A DNA stretch of 64,000 nucleotides from Emiliania huxleyi CCMP1516. Lineage: Eukaryota > Haptophyta > Isochrysidales > Noelaerhabdaceae. The position numbers and the translations under genes were made by a program. The stretch spans positions 240,944-304,943 of the forward strand of contig NW_005198391.1 of the NCBI RefSeq assembly GCF_000372725.1, given 5' to 3'. The notes beneath the pieces are model-generated. The model was not told the DNA's origin, did not search any database, and saw nothing but the letters and a program-made list of their open reading frames with translations. Positions 8,924 through 19,121 of the stretch are shown piece after piece (within the stretch, counting starts at the first letter, position 1; every line of letters begins with the position of its first letter).

Positions 8924-10198
8924 ATGCGAGACCTCTGCTTCATTGCCTTGCTCGCCTCGGCGCAGGGCCTGCATGTGGCTCGTGCACCCGCCCTCCGCCC
9001 AGCACGCGCCGCGGGCCTCCTGATGAAGGAGCCGCCCACCAAGCCGATTGCGGCTGAGACCAACGCCGAGGCGGAGGACGGTTCGGGCGGGCTGAGGCAG
9101 CTGCTCGGGCTGAAGGGTGCGTCGGTCGACGACGGCAAATCCTTCCTCAACTGGAAGATCCGGCTGCAGCTCATGAAGCCTGCGACCTGGATCCCGCTCA
9201 TCTGGGGCGTGGCGTGCGGCGCCGCGGCGTCGGGCAACTACCACGCCATCTGGAACCTCTTTGGCGCCGCGCCGACGACAGACTCGTGGGGCGTGGTGGG
9301 CGAGGACACGCTCAAGGCGGTCGGCGCCATGCTTCTCTCCGGCCCCATCCTGTGCGGCTTCACGCAGACCATCAACGATTGGTACGACCGCGAGCTCGAC
9401 GCAATCAACGAGCCGAACCGGCCGATCCCGTCGGGCGCAATCTCCGAGGCGGAGGTCTACTCGCAGATCGCGGCGCTGCTGATCGGCGGCCTGGTCCTCG
9501 CGACCCGCCTCGACTCGTGGGCCGCCAACGACTGGCCAGTCATCACCCTCATCGCCTCGTTCGGCTCGCTGATGGCGTACATCTACTCGGTGCGCGCCCA
9601 CCGCCACCCTCCCGGCCGCCACCCTCCCCGCCGCCGCCGCCGCCCCTCGTTCGTTGCGCCCCTCCCCTCGACGGGGCGGCCCGCCCGCTGGCCCTCGCAG
9701 GCGCCTCCCCTCAAGCTCAAGGCGGAGGGTTGGCTCGGCACCTACGCGCTCGGCTCGTCGTACATTGCGCTGCCGTGGCTGTGCGGGCACGCGATGTTCT
9801 CCGCCTCGACGATCACGCCGCAGGAGGTCGTGCTAACGGTGCTCTACTCGATCGCCGGCCTCGGCATCGCCATCGTCAATGACTTCAAGTCCATCGAGGG
9901 AGACCGCGCCCTCGGGATGAACTCGCTGCCCGTCGCCTTTGGGATCGACACCGCAAAGTACATCTGCGTCGCCTCGATCGACCTCACGCAGCTCGGCGTG
10001 GCGGCCTACCTCTACGCGATCGGCGAGACGACCTACGCGGCGGTGCTCTTCGGCCTCGTCCTGCCGCAGATGTTTGCGCAGCTCACCTTCATCCAGGACC
10101 CCGTGGCCAACGACGTCAAGTACCAGGCCGCCGCGCAACCTTTCCTAGTCTTTGGCATCCTCTGCACCGCCCTCGCCATCGGCCACCACACCTTCTGA
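8924..10198 (+). CDS. chlG: Chlorophyll synthase, plastid-targeted
   Basis: 387 residues. It esterifies chlorophyllide with phytyl or geranylgeranyl diphosphate in the plastid membrane, the last step of chlorophyll synthesis. It belongs to the UbiA prenyltransferase family. The first Asp-rich motif is in INDWYDRELDAINEPNRPI and the second in NDFKSIEGDRALGMNSLPV. The membrane-spanning segments match the ChlG pattern, including ALGSSYIALPW. The N-terminus (MRDLCFIALLASAQGLHVAR) is a signal peptide followed by a basic transit-like region, the bipartite import signal of complex plastids. Exons are 8924-9589 and 9701-10198. The 111 bp intron is GT-AG and a multiple of three without stops, so an unspliced message would still be open. 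Removing it restores the conserved YIYSAPPLKLK junction. Confidence 0.95.
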   Translation: MRDLCFIALLASAQGLHVARAPALRPARAAGLLMKEPPTKPIAAETNAEAEDGSGGLRQLLGLKGASVDDGKSFLNWKIRLQLMKPATWIPLIWGVACGAAASGNYHAIWNLFGAAPTTDSWGVVGEDTLKAVGAMLLSGPILCGFTQTINDWYDRELDAINEPNRPIPSGAISEAEVYSQIAALLIGGLVLATRLDSWAANDWPVITLIASFGSLMAYIYSVRAHRHPPGRHPPRRRRRPSFVAPLPSTGRPARWPSQAPPLKLKAEGWLGTYALGSSYIALPWLCGHAMFSASTITPQEVVLTVLYSIAGLGIAIVNDFKSIEGDRALGMNSLPVAFGIDTAKYICVASIDLTQLGVAAYLYAIGETTYAAVLFGLVLPQMFAQLTFIQDPVANDVKYQAAAQPFLVFGILCTALAIGHHTF

Positions 10199-10601
10199 GC
10201 ACCGCCCTTCTACATACCCGGGCCTCCGCGGTTGCGCGGCCGGAAAAAACCCCGGAGACTAGTAGAGATGGGTTAACGGCAGTCGTGCGCGCCGCGCGGT
10301 CTGGCGGTCACCGGTCAGGGCGGTCTCCGTCCGTCTCTCTCTCGCGCGACCGCCGTGTCCCGCGCGTCGGACGCTTCTCGTCTCGCGAGAAGCGGTCTCG
10401 CGATTTTACTTGAGAAGCGGTGTGTCTGCTTACAGTTTCCGCTCTGCAACTCTGCACTCTCCATTTCCAGGCGGCTGTGCCGAGGCCGCGACTTCGTGCG
10501 CTCTCGCGAGATTTTTTCTCGATTCTCCCGCCACGCCCCACGGCCCACGCCGCCAGAGTCGCATGCTCGCATCGTCGCGAGTCACGCCGCTCACGAACCG
10601 G
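10199..10601. other. Intergenic between chlG and LRR gene
   Basis: About 400 bp between two convergent 3' ends. It has CTCTCGCG-rich short repeats around 10,325-10,530 and no convincing gene. Confidence 0.4.
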
Positions 10602-11405
10602 TCAGAAGGCGATCTCTAGACTGGGTAGCTCGGTCTGCAGCGCGCGCCACGCGGCTGCCGCCGCCTGTTCCTCCAGGGCTTTGCAGCCGTGCTGCTTCCG
10701 GATGCTGAGCCGGAGGGACCTTTGCCGGCCGGCACAGCTGCGGTTGGCGGAGCAGCTTGCCGCCGAATCGGCAATGCGGCGGAGAGCTTCGACGACCGGG
10801 GGGGAGGGGCGGCCACAGATACTGTTGTTGTTGAGCGAGAGCTCGCGCAGCGCGCTGCTCCCGCTCGCCGCCGCCTGGAGGAGCGCCGCCAAGCCGCTCA
10901 TCGAGAGGCCGCTGTCGCCCATCGAGAGCCGCCGCAGCGACCCGCCGGCGGCGCCGATGGCGGCGGCGAGCGAGGTGGCGCAGCGGTCGGTCAGCCCATC
11001 GCCGCGCTGCCGGCTGAGGTAGAGGTCGATCAGCGACGCGCCGCCGTCGCGCCAAGCGCCGGCCCACGCCTCGCACCCATCATCCGTGATCCGGTTGCCC
11101 GAGAGGCCGAGAGCACGCAGCTCCTTGAGGTGGCCGGCGCGGGCAGAGCTGGCGAGGGCGCGGACGCACGCGTCGCCCACCGAGTTGGTACCGAGCAGCA
11201 GGTTCTTGAGCTCACGGCCCGACTGCGCCGACAGCGCCTTTGCGAGGGAGAGGCAGTCCTCGTCGGTGACGCCCTTGCCCCACCAGTGCAGCTTCTCGCC
11301 GCTGGTGCAGCCCCGCGCACAGGAGCCGCCCGCCTTGCCGAGCAGCACGCCGGCACGGGTCGACGCGTCGGCGCGAGAGATCCACGAGTCGGTCGCGGGA
11401 AGCAT
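10602..11405 (-). CDS. RNI-like leucine-rich repeat protein
   Basis: 267 residues from the ATG at 11405. It contains at least four ribonuclease-inhibitor-type repeats of about 28-30 residues, recognised by motifs such as LKNLLLGTNSVGD, LRALGLSGNRITDDG, LIDLYLSRQRGDGLTD and LRELSLNNNSI. This LRR subtype forms protein-interaction scaffolds and gives no catalytic function. The N-terminal ~50 residues have no signal peptide; the C-terminal 60 residues are Ala/Arg-rich. The start is 211 bp from the divergent Cwc21-like start at 11617. Longer frames extend over that gene, but the ATG at 11405 is the last good one before they overlap. Confidence 0.7.
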   Translation of the reverse strand: MLPATDSWISRADASTRAGVLLGKAGGSCARGCTSGEKLHWWGKGVTDEDCLSLAKALSAQSGRELKNLLLGTNSVGDACVRALASSARAGHLKELRALGLSGNRITDDGCEAWAGAWRDGGASLIDLYLSRQRGDGLTDRCATSLAAAIGAAGGSLRRLSMGDSGLSMSGLAALLQAAASGSSALRELSLNNNSICGRPSPPVVEALRRIADSAASCSANRSCAGRQRSLRLSIRKQHGCKALEEQAAAAAWRALQTELPSLEIAF

Positions 11406-11616
11406 GGAAAATACGACAAAGCTGGCTCGCCTTGCCGCCACGGCCCCGGCGCTGCTGCTGGCGCTACGGCTGGCGCTGCTGCTGCCAACTGCTGCTGGCC
11501 CCGGGCTGCGGGCGGGCTGGCTGGCGCGCTGGCTGGCTGCGACCGCGCCGATTCTTTTCTGGCCCTCCCACAACCCGAAAAGATTGGAACCCTCCGGCGC
11601 TGTTCTCGTGGTGGCC

Positions 11617-12303
11617 ATGTACAACGGCATCGGCCTCGCCACCGTGCGCGGCTCGGGCACAAACGGCTACGTCTCTCGCAACCTGGCGCACGTCTCGGCG
11701 ACCCGGTCGGCGCAGCTCAAGGCGGGCGTCAAGGACAGCGGCGCCGGCGGGCTCCACAACATGGAGCGGCCCGGAGACCGGCCGAAGCGCGCCAACCCGG
11801 AGATTCTGCTGCACAACCGGAAGCGCGAGGTCGAGGCCAAGTGCCTGCGGCTGCAGGAGGGGCTCGAGGGGCAGGGCGTGCCGGACGACGAGGTCGAGCG
11901 GCGCGTCGGCGAGCTGCGCAGCCAGCTGCTTGCGCGGCTGCCCGCGGCGGCGGCGAGCGGCGGGCGGGGCGACGCGGCCGCCGCCCCCTCGGGCCGCACC
12001 GGCGAGACGCACGCCGACGCCGCCTCCAAGGAGCGCGAGACGAACGCGCTCAAGGAGGCGCTCGGCATCTCGTCAGCGTACGTGGGCGGCTCTGCGTTTG
12101 ACCGCGAGGCGCAGGAGCGGGAGAAGGCGGAGCGGCAGGCGCGGCGGGATGCGGAGGAGGCGGAGCGGGCCTCGCTCCTCGCCGAGCTCGAGCGCGAGCA
12201 GGCGCGCGAGGAGCGGCAGCGCGCCAAGGAGGCGAGGCGGCGCGACAAGGAGGAGCGGCGCGCCGAAAAGAAGCGGCAAAAGAAGAGCCGCGGGTCGGAC
12301 TAG
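11617..12303 (+). CDS. Cwc21/SRRM2 N-terminal (cwf21) splicing factor
   Basis: 228 residues. It starts exactly with the family signature MYNGIGLATVRGSGTNGYV, the absolutely N-terminal motif of Cwc21/SRm300 proteins that lies near the spliceosome catalytic core. The cwf21 helix-turn-helix follows at about residues 62-105 (ILLHNRKREVEAKCLRL then a DEVERRVGELR stretch). It contacts Prp8/Snu114 in known structures. The C-terminal ~70 residues are a highly charged Glu/Arg/Lys coiled coil ending in a basic tail, without long RS repeats, so this is the short yeast-like form. An in-frame ATG exists at 11404, but the family starts at the MYNG methionine. Single exon; divergent from the LRR gene. Confidence 0.9.
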   Translation: MYNGIGLATVRGSGTNGYVSRNLAHVSATRSAQLKAGVKDSGAGGLHNMERPGDRPKRANPEILLHNRKREVEAKCLRLQEGLEGQGVPDDEVERRVGELRSQLLARLPAAAASGGRGDAAAAPSGRTGETHADAASKERETNALKEALGISSAYVGGSAFDREAQEREKAERQARRDAEEAERASLLAELEREQAREERQRAKEARRRDKEERRAEKKRQKKSRGSD

Positions 12304-13520
12304 CGGCGCCCGGGGGGGGGGGGGGGGACGCGCTGGTGGCAGAGCCGCGGTGGAGCGGGCGCGCACGGCCCCTCGCGCTCGGTGCCATGACCCGGACTCT
12401 TCCCAGACGGCGGCGAATGACAGAGGCTCGCGGCGCAGCGAGGTCTCTCCAGAAGGGGGGTCTGCAGTACTGAGCGGAGCACATACAGGGTGAGCGGCGG
12501 CGGCTGAGGAGAGAGGCGAGGAGCAGGAAAATGATTCTTCATGTAATGTAAACTGTGCAAAAAAAACGTTATTGGTTAGGAATCCCATCCCTTGGGTTGT
12601 CCGTTTTCTTTATTTTAATCCTAATTCCTATATACTGAGCCACCTGTCGACACCTGGCTGCAAGGGGAACTTGACGGCTAGGAGCTTGACGGCCCTCGAG
12701 ACTGTCAGCGGGCCCGCGGGTACTGCTTGATCACGTCCATGCCCCCAGGGTCTGTGGAGCGTCGTGTTCTGCGTGGAGGTGGGCTTCTTGGGCGCCATGA
12801 GAGCTGTGTGTTGCGTTTTCGCGCGCGACGGGCGGTGCACACCTTATTCGCGCGCACCGCCGGTGTGAACGTCTCGAGAGTACCCCAGCGCCCAGGTACC
12901 GGTGTGGACATGTGGAGGGTACCTCGGTATAAGGTGCGCTTAAGGTATAGCACTCACTCACACACCTAGGTAGAGGGTGTGGGCGCTGCGCGCCTACCTC
13001 TGTGTCGGTACAAGGTGTACACCTGCACCTTCTGAAGCGTGGCTGTACAGCTTGCTCCTCTTCCGAGCGCTGCACCTGCTCCTGACGATCGTGGTATGGC
13101 AGCATTTCTTTCAGAACAAGTACTACGTGCAGCTCGCGAACGTTACCAAAACTGGCATGGCAATGCCGGACATGTGCAACTTGTGACGAGCGTGAGGAAC
13201 GGATTGGGGGTTGCACGGACGGCCGGATCGGCAGCCGGAGAGCCGTTCGAGCTCCGATGGAGGCCGGTCGTGCATCGGCGCGTCGGTCGTAGGCCCTAGG
13301 GGCCGTAGGGGCGGCATCCATCGCTGCGGGTCGCTGCGTGCGGGCCGACGAATTGTGGACTAATCGATCGAGGAAGGGCGGAGAGTGCTGGGACCCCGCC
13401 CGGGACGTTCTACGCTCGGGTTAAACACGCGTGATGCCGGACACGAGAGACGGATGTGGGCGCGGATGGGTGCAAGCCCGACATCGCGAGCAAGCCGCCA
13501 CTCTCTCAACCTACCCCGAG
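12304..13520. other. Gene-poor interval
   Basis: No supported gene. Around 12,570-12,625 the string CCCATCCCTTGGGTTGTC followed by CTTT-like sequence resembles the tail of repeat family B. Around 12,880-13,030 short GGTGTACACCT-like inverted strings recur. Weak open frames exist on both strands but have no family features. Confidence 0.4.
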
Positions 13521-13526
13521 ACAGAT

Positions 13527-13660
13527 ATGGCGGACAACGAGCGGAGGTCGCGGCGCTTGTTGCGGACAACGTCTCGGGCATGTGCAAGGCTGGCTACGCT
13601 GGCGATGACGCTCCGCGCGCCGTCTTCCCCTCCATCATTGGCCGGCCGCGTCAGCCGGGC
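13527..13660 (+). pseudogene. Actin first-exon fragment
   Basis: The strings [20 protein letters not shown] and [11 protein letters not shown] are the unmistakable actin N-terminus (residues about 8-40). The initiating ATG at 13527 (MADNE...) is in a different frame from this block, so a one-base change lies just after the start. After GRPR the sequence loses actin similarity. The bases CGTCA followed by GC would make a good GC donor (completing the conserved GRPRH), but I find no downstream actin exon in the following 1.3 kb. This is therefore a truncated host gene copy, probably a partial duplication that kept exon 1 and lost the rest. Confidence 0.75.
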
Positions 13661-14311
13661 GTGGGGGTGGGTTGGGAGCGCGTTGGTCTTGCGGGTCGAC
13701 CTAGAGTACGCTGAGCTGTGCGCGTGACCGGTGTGTCTCGGTTGGGTTTGGCGATCGGTTCCCGTCCTTGCCTAGTTTGTCTCCCTTTGCAGGAGAGGAC
13801 GGGGCAAAGGACGAACGCGGCTGTGTATGCCTCCCTGTAGCGACGCGTGGCTGTGTATGCCTCCCTGTAGGAAGCGGCGTGCGCGGCGCACAAAGTCAAA
13901 GTCGCTCCACAAAGAGGGGCCAAGCCTGCCTAGTATGAGGCCCTCGCGAGCTTGGATATGAATCGGGCTTGCTCGAAGCTGCTCGATTGCATCTGGGGAC
14001 GCCGCTCGCCGGTCACAGCAGGGCGGCGTTAGAAGGATAGGTGAACTCGCAGCTCGCGGCGAGGCCGAGTGGGTCTCGCGTGCCGGGCCTGGCGCCTGCG
14101 GTGCCGGTGTGCCTGTGGGCTGTGGCGCAGCCCTGTGCGATCGCGGGGCCGGCGCCGTCGGGCCGAGGGAGGGGAAAGGAATACAAAAAGGCTGGTCCTA
14201 TGGCATGTCGCAGGAGCTCGTATTGATTGTGAACGGCGTCTAACAGTGAAAAACTAAAATCCGGTCGAGCGGCGTCCATGTGCAGGTAGAAACCTAGAAA
14301 GAGGAAAGATG

Positions 14312-14726
14312 CAGGTGTGTGTTATTCTTGCTTGGGCGGGCCTCATGCTGAAATTCTGCAAAAACCTGGCCGGCCCCTGCTTTGCCCCTACCTACCTACC
14401 TACCTACCTACCTACCTTACTTATGGGGAAACTAAAAAAGAAATCATCGATCGGTGAAGGTGGGGTACTATACCAACTAGAGTGATGGTTGGTGGTACTC
14501 TCCTGCAACCACAATCCTTCTTGTGACATGGCAGGCCACTCTCAAGCCCTACAAGCATCAGATCACCCATTTGGGGAGGGTTGACATCGTGATTTCCGCG
14601 GAAAATTTCTTTTTCTGCCGTGAAAAAATTCCAGCGTGAAGAGAGGGAAACCCCCGACGGGAGGGCGCAGACCTACCCTACCTACCCCGGCATGAGGCCC
14701 GCCCAAGCAAGAATAACACACACCTG
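14312..14726. mobile_element. MITE, 415 bp, 37-bp perfect TIRs, 7-8 bp TSD
   Basis: The element begins CAGGTGTGTGTTATTC and ends with the exact inverted copy; 37 bp at each end match perfectly. The 7-mer AAAGATG flanks both ends (14,305-14,311 and 14,727-14,733), and an adjacent G would make it 8 bp. CAGG ends with a 7-8 bp duplication fit a hAT-type non-autonomous element (inference). CCTACC tetranucleotide-like repeats lie just inside both ends. There is no coding potential. The interior is more AT-rich than the host. The perfect inverted repeats imply recent activity. Confidence 0.9.
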
Positions 14727-15012
14727 AAAGATGAAGAAAAAGCGCTTCTGTTCTCCTATTGCCCTAGTCATGGCGCAGGAGGGGATAGTTCGTGTGAATT
14801 GTGAATGAACTGTGGGGGCCCGTGTTGCATGTCTGACTGTCACTGTGCGATTTCGGGGCCCGGGGTTGTGCGTTTAGGTGAATGAACAGCGTCTAACCGA
14901 AAACGTGGAGGGTCCCTCAAGAAACAGGGGGGGCGAGTCCTCGACGGCTCACTGCGCCGGCGGCGCGTCGGCCGCGTCGGGCCCGCTCCCTGGCCTTACG
15001 TTCTGTGCTCGC

Positions 15013-17675
15013 ATGAGCACCTTTTCAAAGTTCCGGGAGCCTCCCGCCGCGCTCTCCGAAGAGTGGCGGAGCTGGTCGACCGCGAACTCCGTGAGCCCGG
15101 CCGACCTCTCCAACGCCGCAATCCGGCACGCACTCGCGGTCACTCGCTTTTGCAGCGCGCGCTCACTCGGCTGCACGTGGGCGGAGCATCACGCGCTGCT
15201 GGACATGAGTCGCGCGCCATACGCTCACCTGTACGACCAGCACACCGTCCCGAGCGAGGCGCGTCCCGGCGCCACGAGCTGCGCGCGGCTTCACCGCCCG
15301 AACGCCTCGCAGCTGCTCGCGCTGGTCCGCGACTCGCAGCCGGCAGTGCTCACCGGCCTCCTGGACGGCTGGCCGGCAACGCGCAAGTGGACCGACGAGT
15401 ACCTCGCGGCCGCACTCGGCGAGCGCAGAGTGGCGCTCTCGGTCACAGAGGGCGACTCTTGACGAGAGCCTTCAGCGGCCCGTGTCGTTCGGCGATTGAG
15501 CCAGAGGATCCAGTATACTTAGGCGCCTTCGACGAGCCTGAGCCCATCGAGCGGTGGACCGGCACGAGCAGCGGCGGCGGCGGCGGGGCAAGCGGAGAGT
15601 GGGTGATCGCGCGGCCGGCGCACGAGACGATGAAATTTCGCGACGCGCTGCGCGCCATCGCCTCCGCCGGCGAGAGCGGGCTCTCTCGCTACCTCGAGTA
15701 CTTCCCGCTCGAGGCCTTCCGCTCCCCATCGCTGCTCGCCGACCTGGCGCCGCCGGCCGCCGCCGCCGCCAAGGCCGCCGCCGACGAGGCGGAGGCGCGG
15801 TCGTGGGCGCGCACGGGCGGCGGCGCAGGCTCTCCGTTTGGAGACGGCGACGCGTCGGCGGCGCCGCCCCTGCGGGGGCGCGGCAACGAGGAAGCTGGCT
15901 CGTTGCCGCTCGCCTCGTGGCTCCTCCCGAGGAAGCAGCTCTTGTGGCTTGGGCCCGAGAACACCGTCGGCGCCACCCACCACGACGCGTTTGAGAACCT
16001 GATGCTGCTCGTGCGCGGCTCGAAGACCTTCCACCTCTCGCCGCCGCAGGAGGATGAAGAAATAGCACGACACAACCGCATCACAACACAAGTCAACAGA
16101 GCATGCGCCCCTCACCTTCCACCTCTCTCCCCGGCCCAGGACGGCGGGCCGCACCTCCGCGCGCACCGCCCGATGCGCGAGGCGAGGCTGGCGCTGGTGC
16201 CTGCTCAGCAGCCCGGCGGCGGAGGGGAGGGCGCAGGCGAGGGCGCGGGCGAGGGCAGGCCGCGCCTCGTCCGCCTCGCGTCGAACATCGGCGAGCCGAG
16301 CCTCTCCCACTCGTACGCCGAGGCGCGCCTCTCGCGCCCCGCGGCGGAGCAGCCGCGCGGCGTCACCCTCGGCGAAGCGACCGTCTTCACTTGCACGGCG
16401 CGGGAGGGCGAAGTTGTGTACGTGCCGAGCTACTGGTGGCACGAGGTCGTCTCCAGCGCTGGCGACCTCGGCGGCCCAATCGGCATCAACTGGTTCTTCG
16501 AGCCCTTCTACCTCCGCCTTCGGCCAAACGCCAGCCTCGAGCGAAACACGCACTACCTCCTCCTCGACGACATGACCGCGCGCCGGCTCGAGGAGCCGTT
16601 CCCGCCGCGCGCCGCCACCCCCGCAGCCGACTCGCCGACGCACGAGGTAGTGCCGCCGCGGGATACAGCGGAGCCCAGCGACGCCGACTATGTCCTGCTC
16701 CCCGCCGGCCTCGCTTCGCCCGGCTTCTTCGTGCGAAACGCCTCGGCGCACCCGTGGGTGGAGCAGGGCCGCAACAGCCTCGCGAGCCCCGTCCTGGAGC
16801 TGCTCGACGAGACGATGGCGGCGGCGGAAACAACCACCCTCGTCAACGCCGGCGCTTCCGTGGGCGCGATCGCCCTCTACGCCGCCTCGCTCGGCGCGAC
16901 GGTGCATGTTGCCGAGGCGGACCCGGACAGCTTCGAGGCGCTGCTGGCCAACGTCGCTGCCAACCCGGAGGAGGTGCGGCGGCGCATCACACCCTCCTTC
17001 GTCGCGGTGGGCGACCGGCCCGGCGCGGTGCGCCTGTCCACGCCGGCGGGCGAGGCGGGCGGCGGGCGTGGCTCCGCCGCTTCAGAGAATGAGAGCGCGC
17101 GACCCGCAGGGGAGGGGCTGGGGGTAGAGGCGGGGAGGTCGTGGGAGGTGGCGGGTGTCGCGTTCGACGCGTACCTCGACGCCGCCCTCGAGGAGGGCCG
17201 TGCGGAGGGCAGGACCGACGCCCTTGTAGTGATGGACCTCGACGGGGGCGAGAGGGCGGCGCTCCGCTCTGCCTTTGGCTCGCTCGCCCACCGGCCGGCA
17301 CCGCGGCCGCCGCTGCTGGTGGAGGCGCACCCCGGCCTCTTCAGCCCGCGGGGCGGGCCGACGTCGGAGCGCGCGCAGTATGTGGCGGCGGTCTGCCGCA
17401 CGCTCGCCCTCTACCGCCACCTCTTCTTCCTCGGGCGCGAGCAGGCGCCGACGTGCGCACCCGCTACGACGACGCGCGCGCGGTGCCGCCACAGGGCGCT
17501 GCTGTACCGCTTCTCGTCGGTGCACGAGCTCGCCCGTTTCCTCGCGTCGACCAGCGAGGCCGCGCTCTGGGTGTTTGCGTCCGATGATGCGCCGAGCGCC
17601 GTTCGGCAGAGGCCGATGCCGCGGGGCGACGCTGTGGGCGCGGCGAACGCGCGGGGAGAGGGGAGCGAAAGTTGA
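15013..17675 (+). CDS. JmjC/cupin-8 domain fused to FkbM-type methyltransferase
   Basis: About 869 residues from the ATG at 15013; exons 15013-15451 and 15505-17675 joined over a 53 bp GC-AG intron. The N-terminal half is a cupin-8 JmjC domain: GLLDGWPATRKWTDEYLAA, iron ligands in HHDAFENL (about residue 305) and in YVPSYWWHEV (about 459), typical of 2-oxoglutarate hydroxylases. The C-terminal half (about 580-800) is an FkbM-like SAM methyltransferase: SAM-binding LVNAGASVGAIALYAASLGA, acidic AEADPDSFEALLANV, and the late MDLDGGERAALRSA motif. A 90 bp in-frame segment at 16,050-16,139 interrupts the JmjC fold after HLSPPQ and may be a further intron with an unusual GA donor. Substrate unknown. 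The acid-rich insert at about 215-245 and Gly/Glu-rich linkers look disordered. Confidence 0.8.
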
Positions 17676-17891
17676 TCGATGATGGAGGGGCCAGCTCGCT
17701 CGCGGTCGCGCGCCGCGTGTAGTTTACTTCTGAGAGAGCGCAATACCAAAATCCATCCATCAGACTCCGACTCTTCGGCGTTTCCTCATTCCTGCCTGTG
17801 CATTCCTATCTAGATACCTGGAAACCCCGCACATTGGCCAGTATTCTACTGTACTCTGACGTAGCCACCTGCGACCTGGGAGCTGGGTCCT
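17676..17891. other. Interval 3' of the JmjC-FkbM gene
   Basis: About 200 bp. It contains the probable 3' untranslated region and leads into the inverted-repeat structure. No gene seen. Confidence 0.4.
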
Positions 17892-18160
17892 GGAGCGGCC
17901 GCACACTGCTCGGTACCCCCCCTGCACATCTAAAGTCATGGCCGACCCCCCCCCCCCCAGCAGCAGCGCTCTGCTGCTGGGGGGGTCGGGACCCCACCCC
18001 CAGCAGCAGCGCTCTGCTGCTAGGGGGTGCTGGCATCTCTGTACCGACAGCTGTAAGTAAGTACGGTTAGCGTTCCAGTCGTCGGCGAGGTGCTGGATAT
18101 TAAATGGCTTGAGTGCGAGCCGCATGGCTTCCACCACGTCGCTGCCCGCCATTGCGGCGA

Positions 18161-18794
18161 CGCGTCGCGGCGGACCTGACAGTTTTGCCGCGCGACGGGC
18201 CGCGCGCGCGTTTCGAAAAAAGAAAAGTCCTTAAGCTCAGTCGATCGAATTCGACGAGCGAGCGATCCGAGGATCGAGCGGGGGACCGATAGGCTAGAGA
18301 GATCAACGCTGATCGATCATCGTCAGCCGAGACGCCCGAGTGAGTGGCTCACTACACGGCTTTTAGTGTGGTAGTACAAGATAGACTCACATGGTCACAA
18401 GTCTTTAGTAAAACGCCAGCACTCGACACGACGAAGGTGTATTGGGCTCGAAGGCGCGGTGAACACAGCCGCCTCGACGCGTCGCGGCGGACCTGACAGT
18501 TTTGCCGCGCGACGGGCCGCGCGCGCGTTTCGAAAAAAGAAAAGTCCTTAAGCTCAGTCGATCGAATTCGACGAGCGAGCGATCCGAGGATCGAGCGGGG
18601 GACCGATAGGCTAGAGAGATCAACGCTGATCGATCATCGTCAGCCGAGACGCCCGAGTGAGTGGCTCACTACACGGCTTTTAGTGTGGTAGTACAAGATA
18701 GACTCACATGGTCCACAAGTCTTTAGTAAAACGCCAGCACTCGACACGACGAAGGTGTATTGGGCTCAAAGGCGCGGTGAACACAGCCGCCTCG
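18161..18794. repeat. 317 bp tandem direct duplication
   Basis: Two head-to-tail copies (18,161-18,477 and 18,478-18,794) are almost identical; I see one single-base indel and one substitution. The unit contains GATCGATC-like strings and short palindromes. Either a very recent duplication or an assembly artefact, since a gap follows at 19,022. Confidence 0.85.
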
Positions 18795-19021
18795 AGCGTA
18801 CCGCTAAAACACGAGCCGAGGTGGGAGGGGGCGGCGGCGGCGAAGAGGCGGGAGCCGGGAGAGCTGGGTCCAATGCCCTCTGCTGCTGGGGGGGTCGGGA
18901 CCCCCCCCCCAGCAGCAGCGCTCTGCTGCTGGGGGGGTCGGGACCCCCCCCCCAGCAGCGGTGCTCTGCTGCTGGGGGGGTCAGACCTCCCCCCCCCCCC
19001 CGAGGGGGAGGCATTACCTGC

Positions 19022-19121
19022 NNNNNNNNNNNNNNNNNNNNNNNNNNNNNNNNNNNNNNNNNNNNNNNNNNNNNNNNNNNNNNNNNNNNNNNNNNNNNNN
19101 NNNNNNNNNNNNNNNNNNNNN
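19022..19121. other. Assembly gap (100 N)
   Basis: Exactly 100 undetermined bases directly after the cruciform-forming array. The hairpins probably broke sequencing or assembly, and the true length is unknown. Confidence 0.99.

Noticed and set aside
11404-11616. In-frame N-terminal extension of the Cwc21-like protein with hydrophobic segments
   Set aside because: The family invariably begins at MYNGIG; the extension is the antisense of the LRR gene's upstream region.
12470-13330. Possible gene on either strand (several 70-196 codon frames)
   Set aside because: No domain, targeting signal, sensible splice pattern or conserved composition; frames overlap each other on both strands.
14878-15012. 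Earlier start of the JmjC-FkbM gene at 14,878
   Set aside because: That codon is GTG and the extension lacks conservation-like features; the ATG at 15,013 is preferred.
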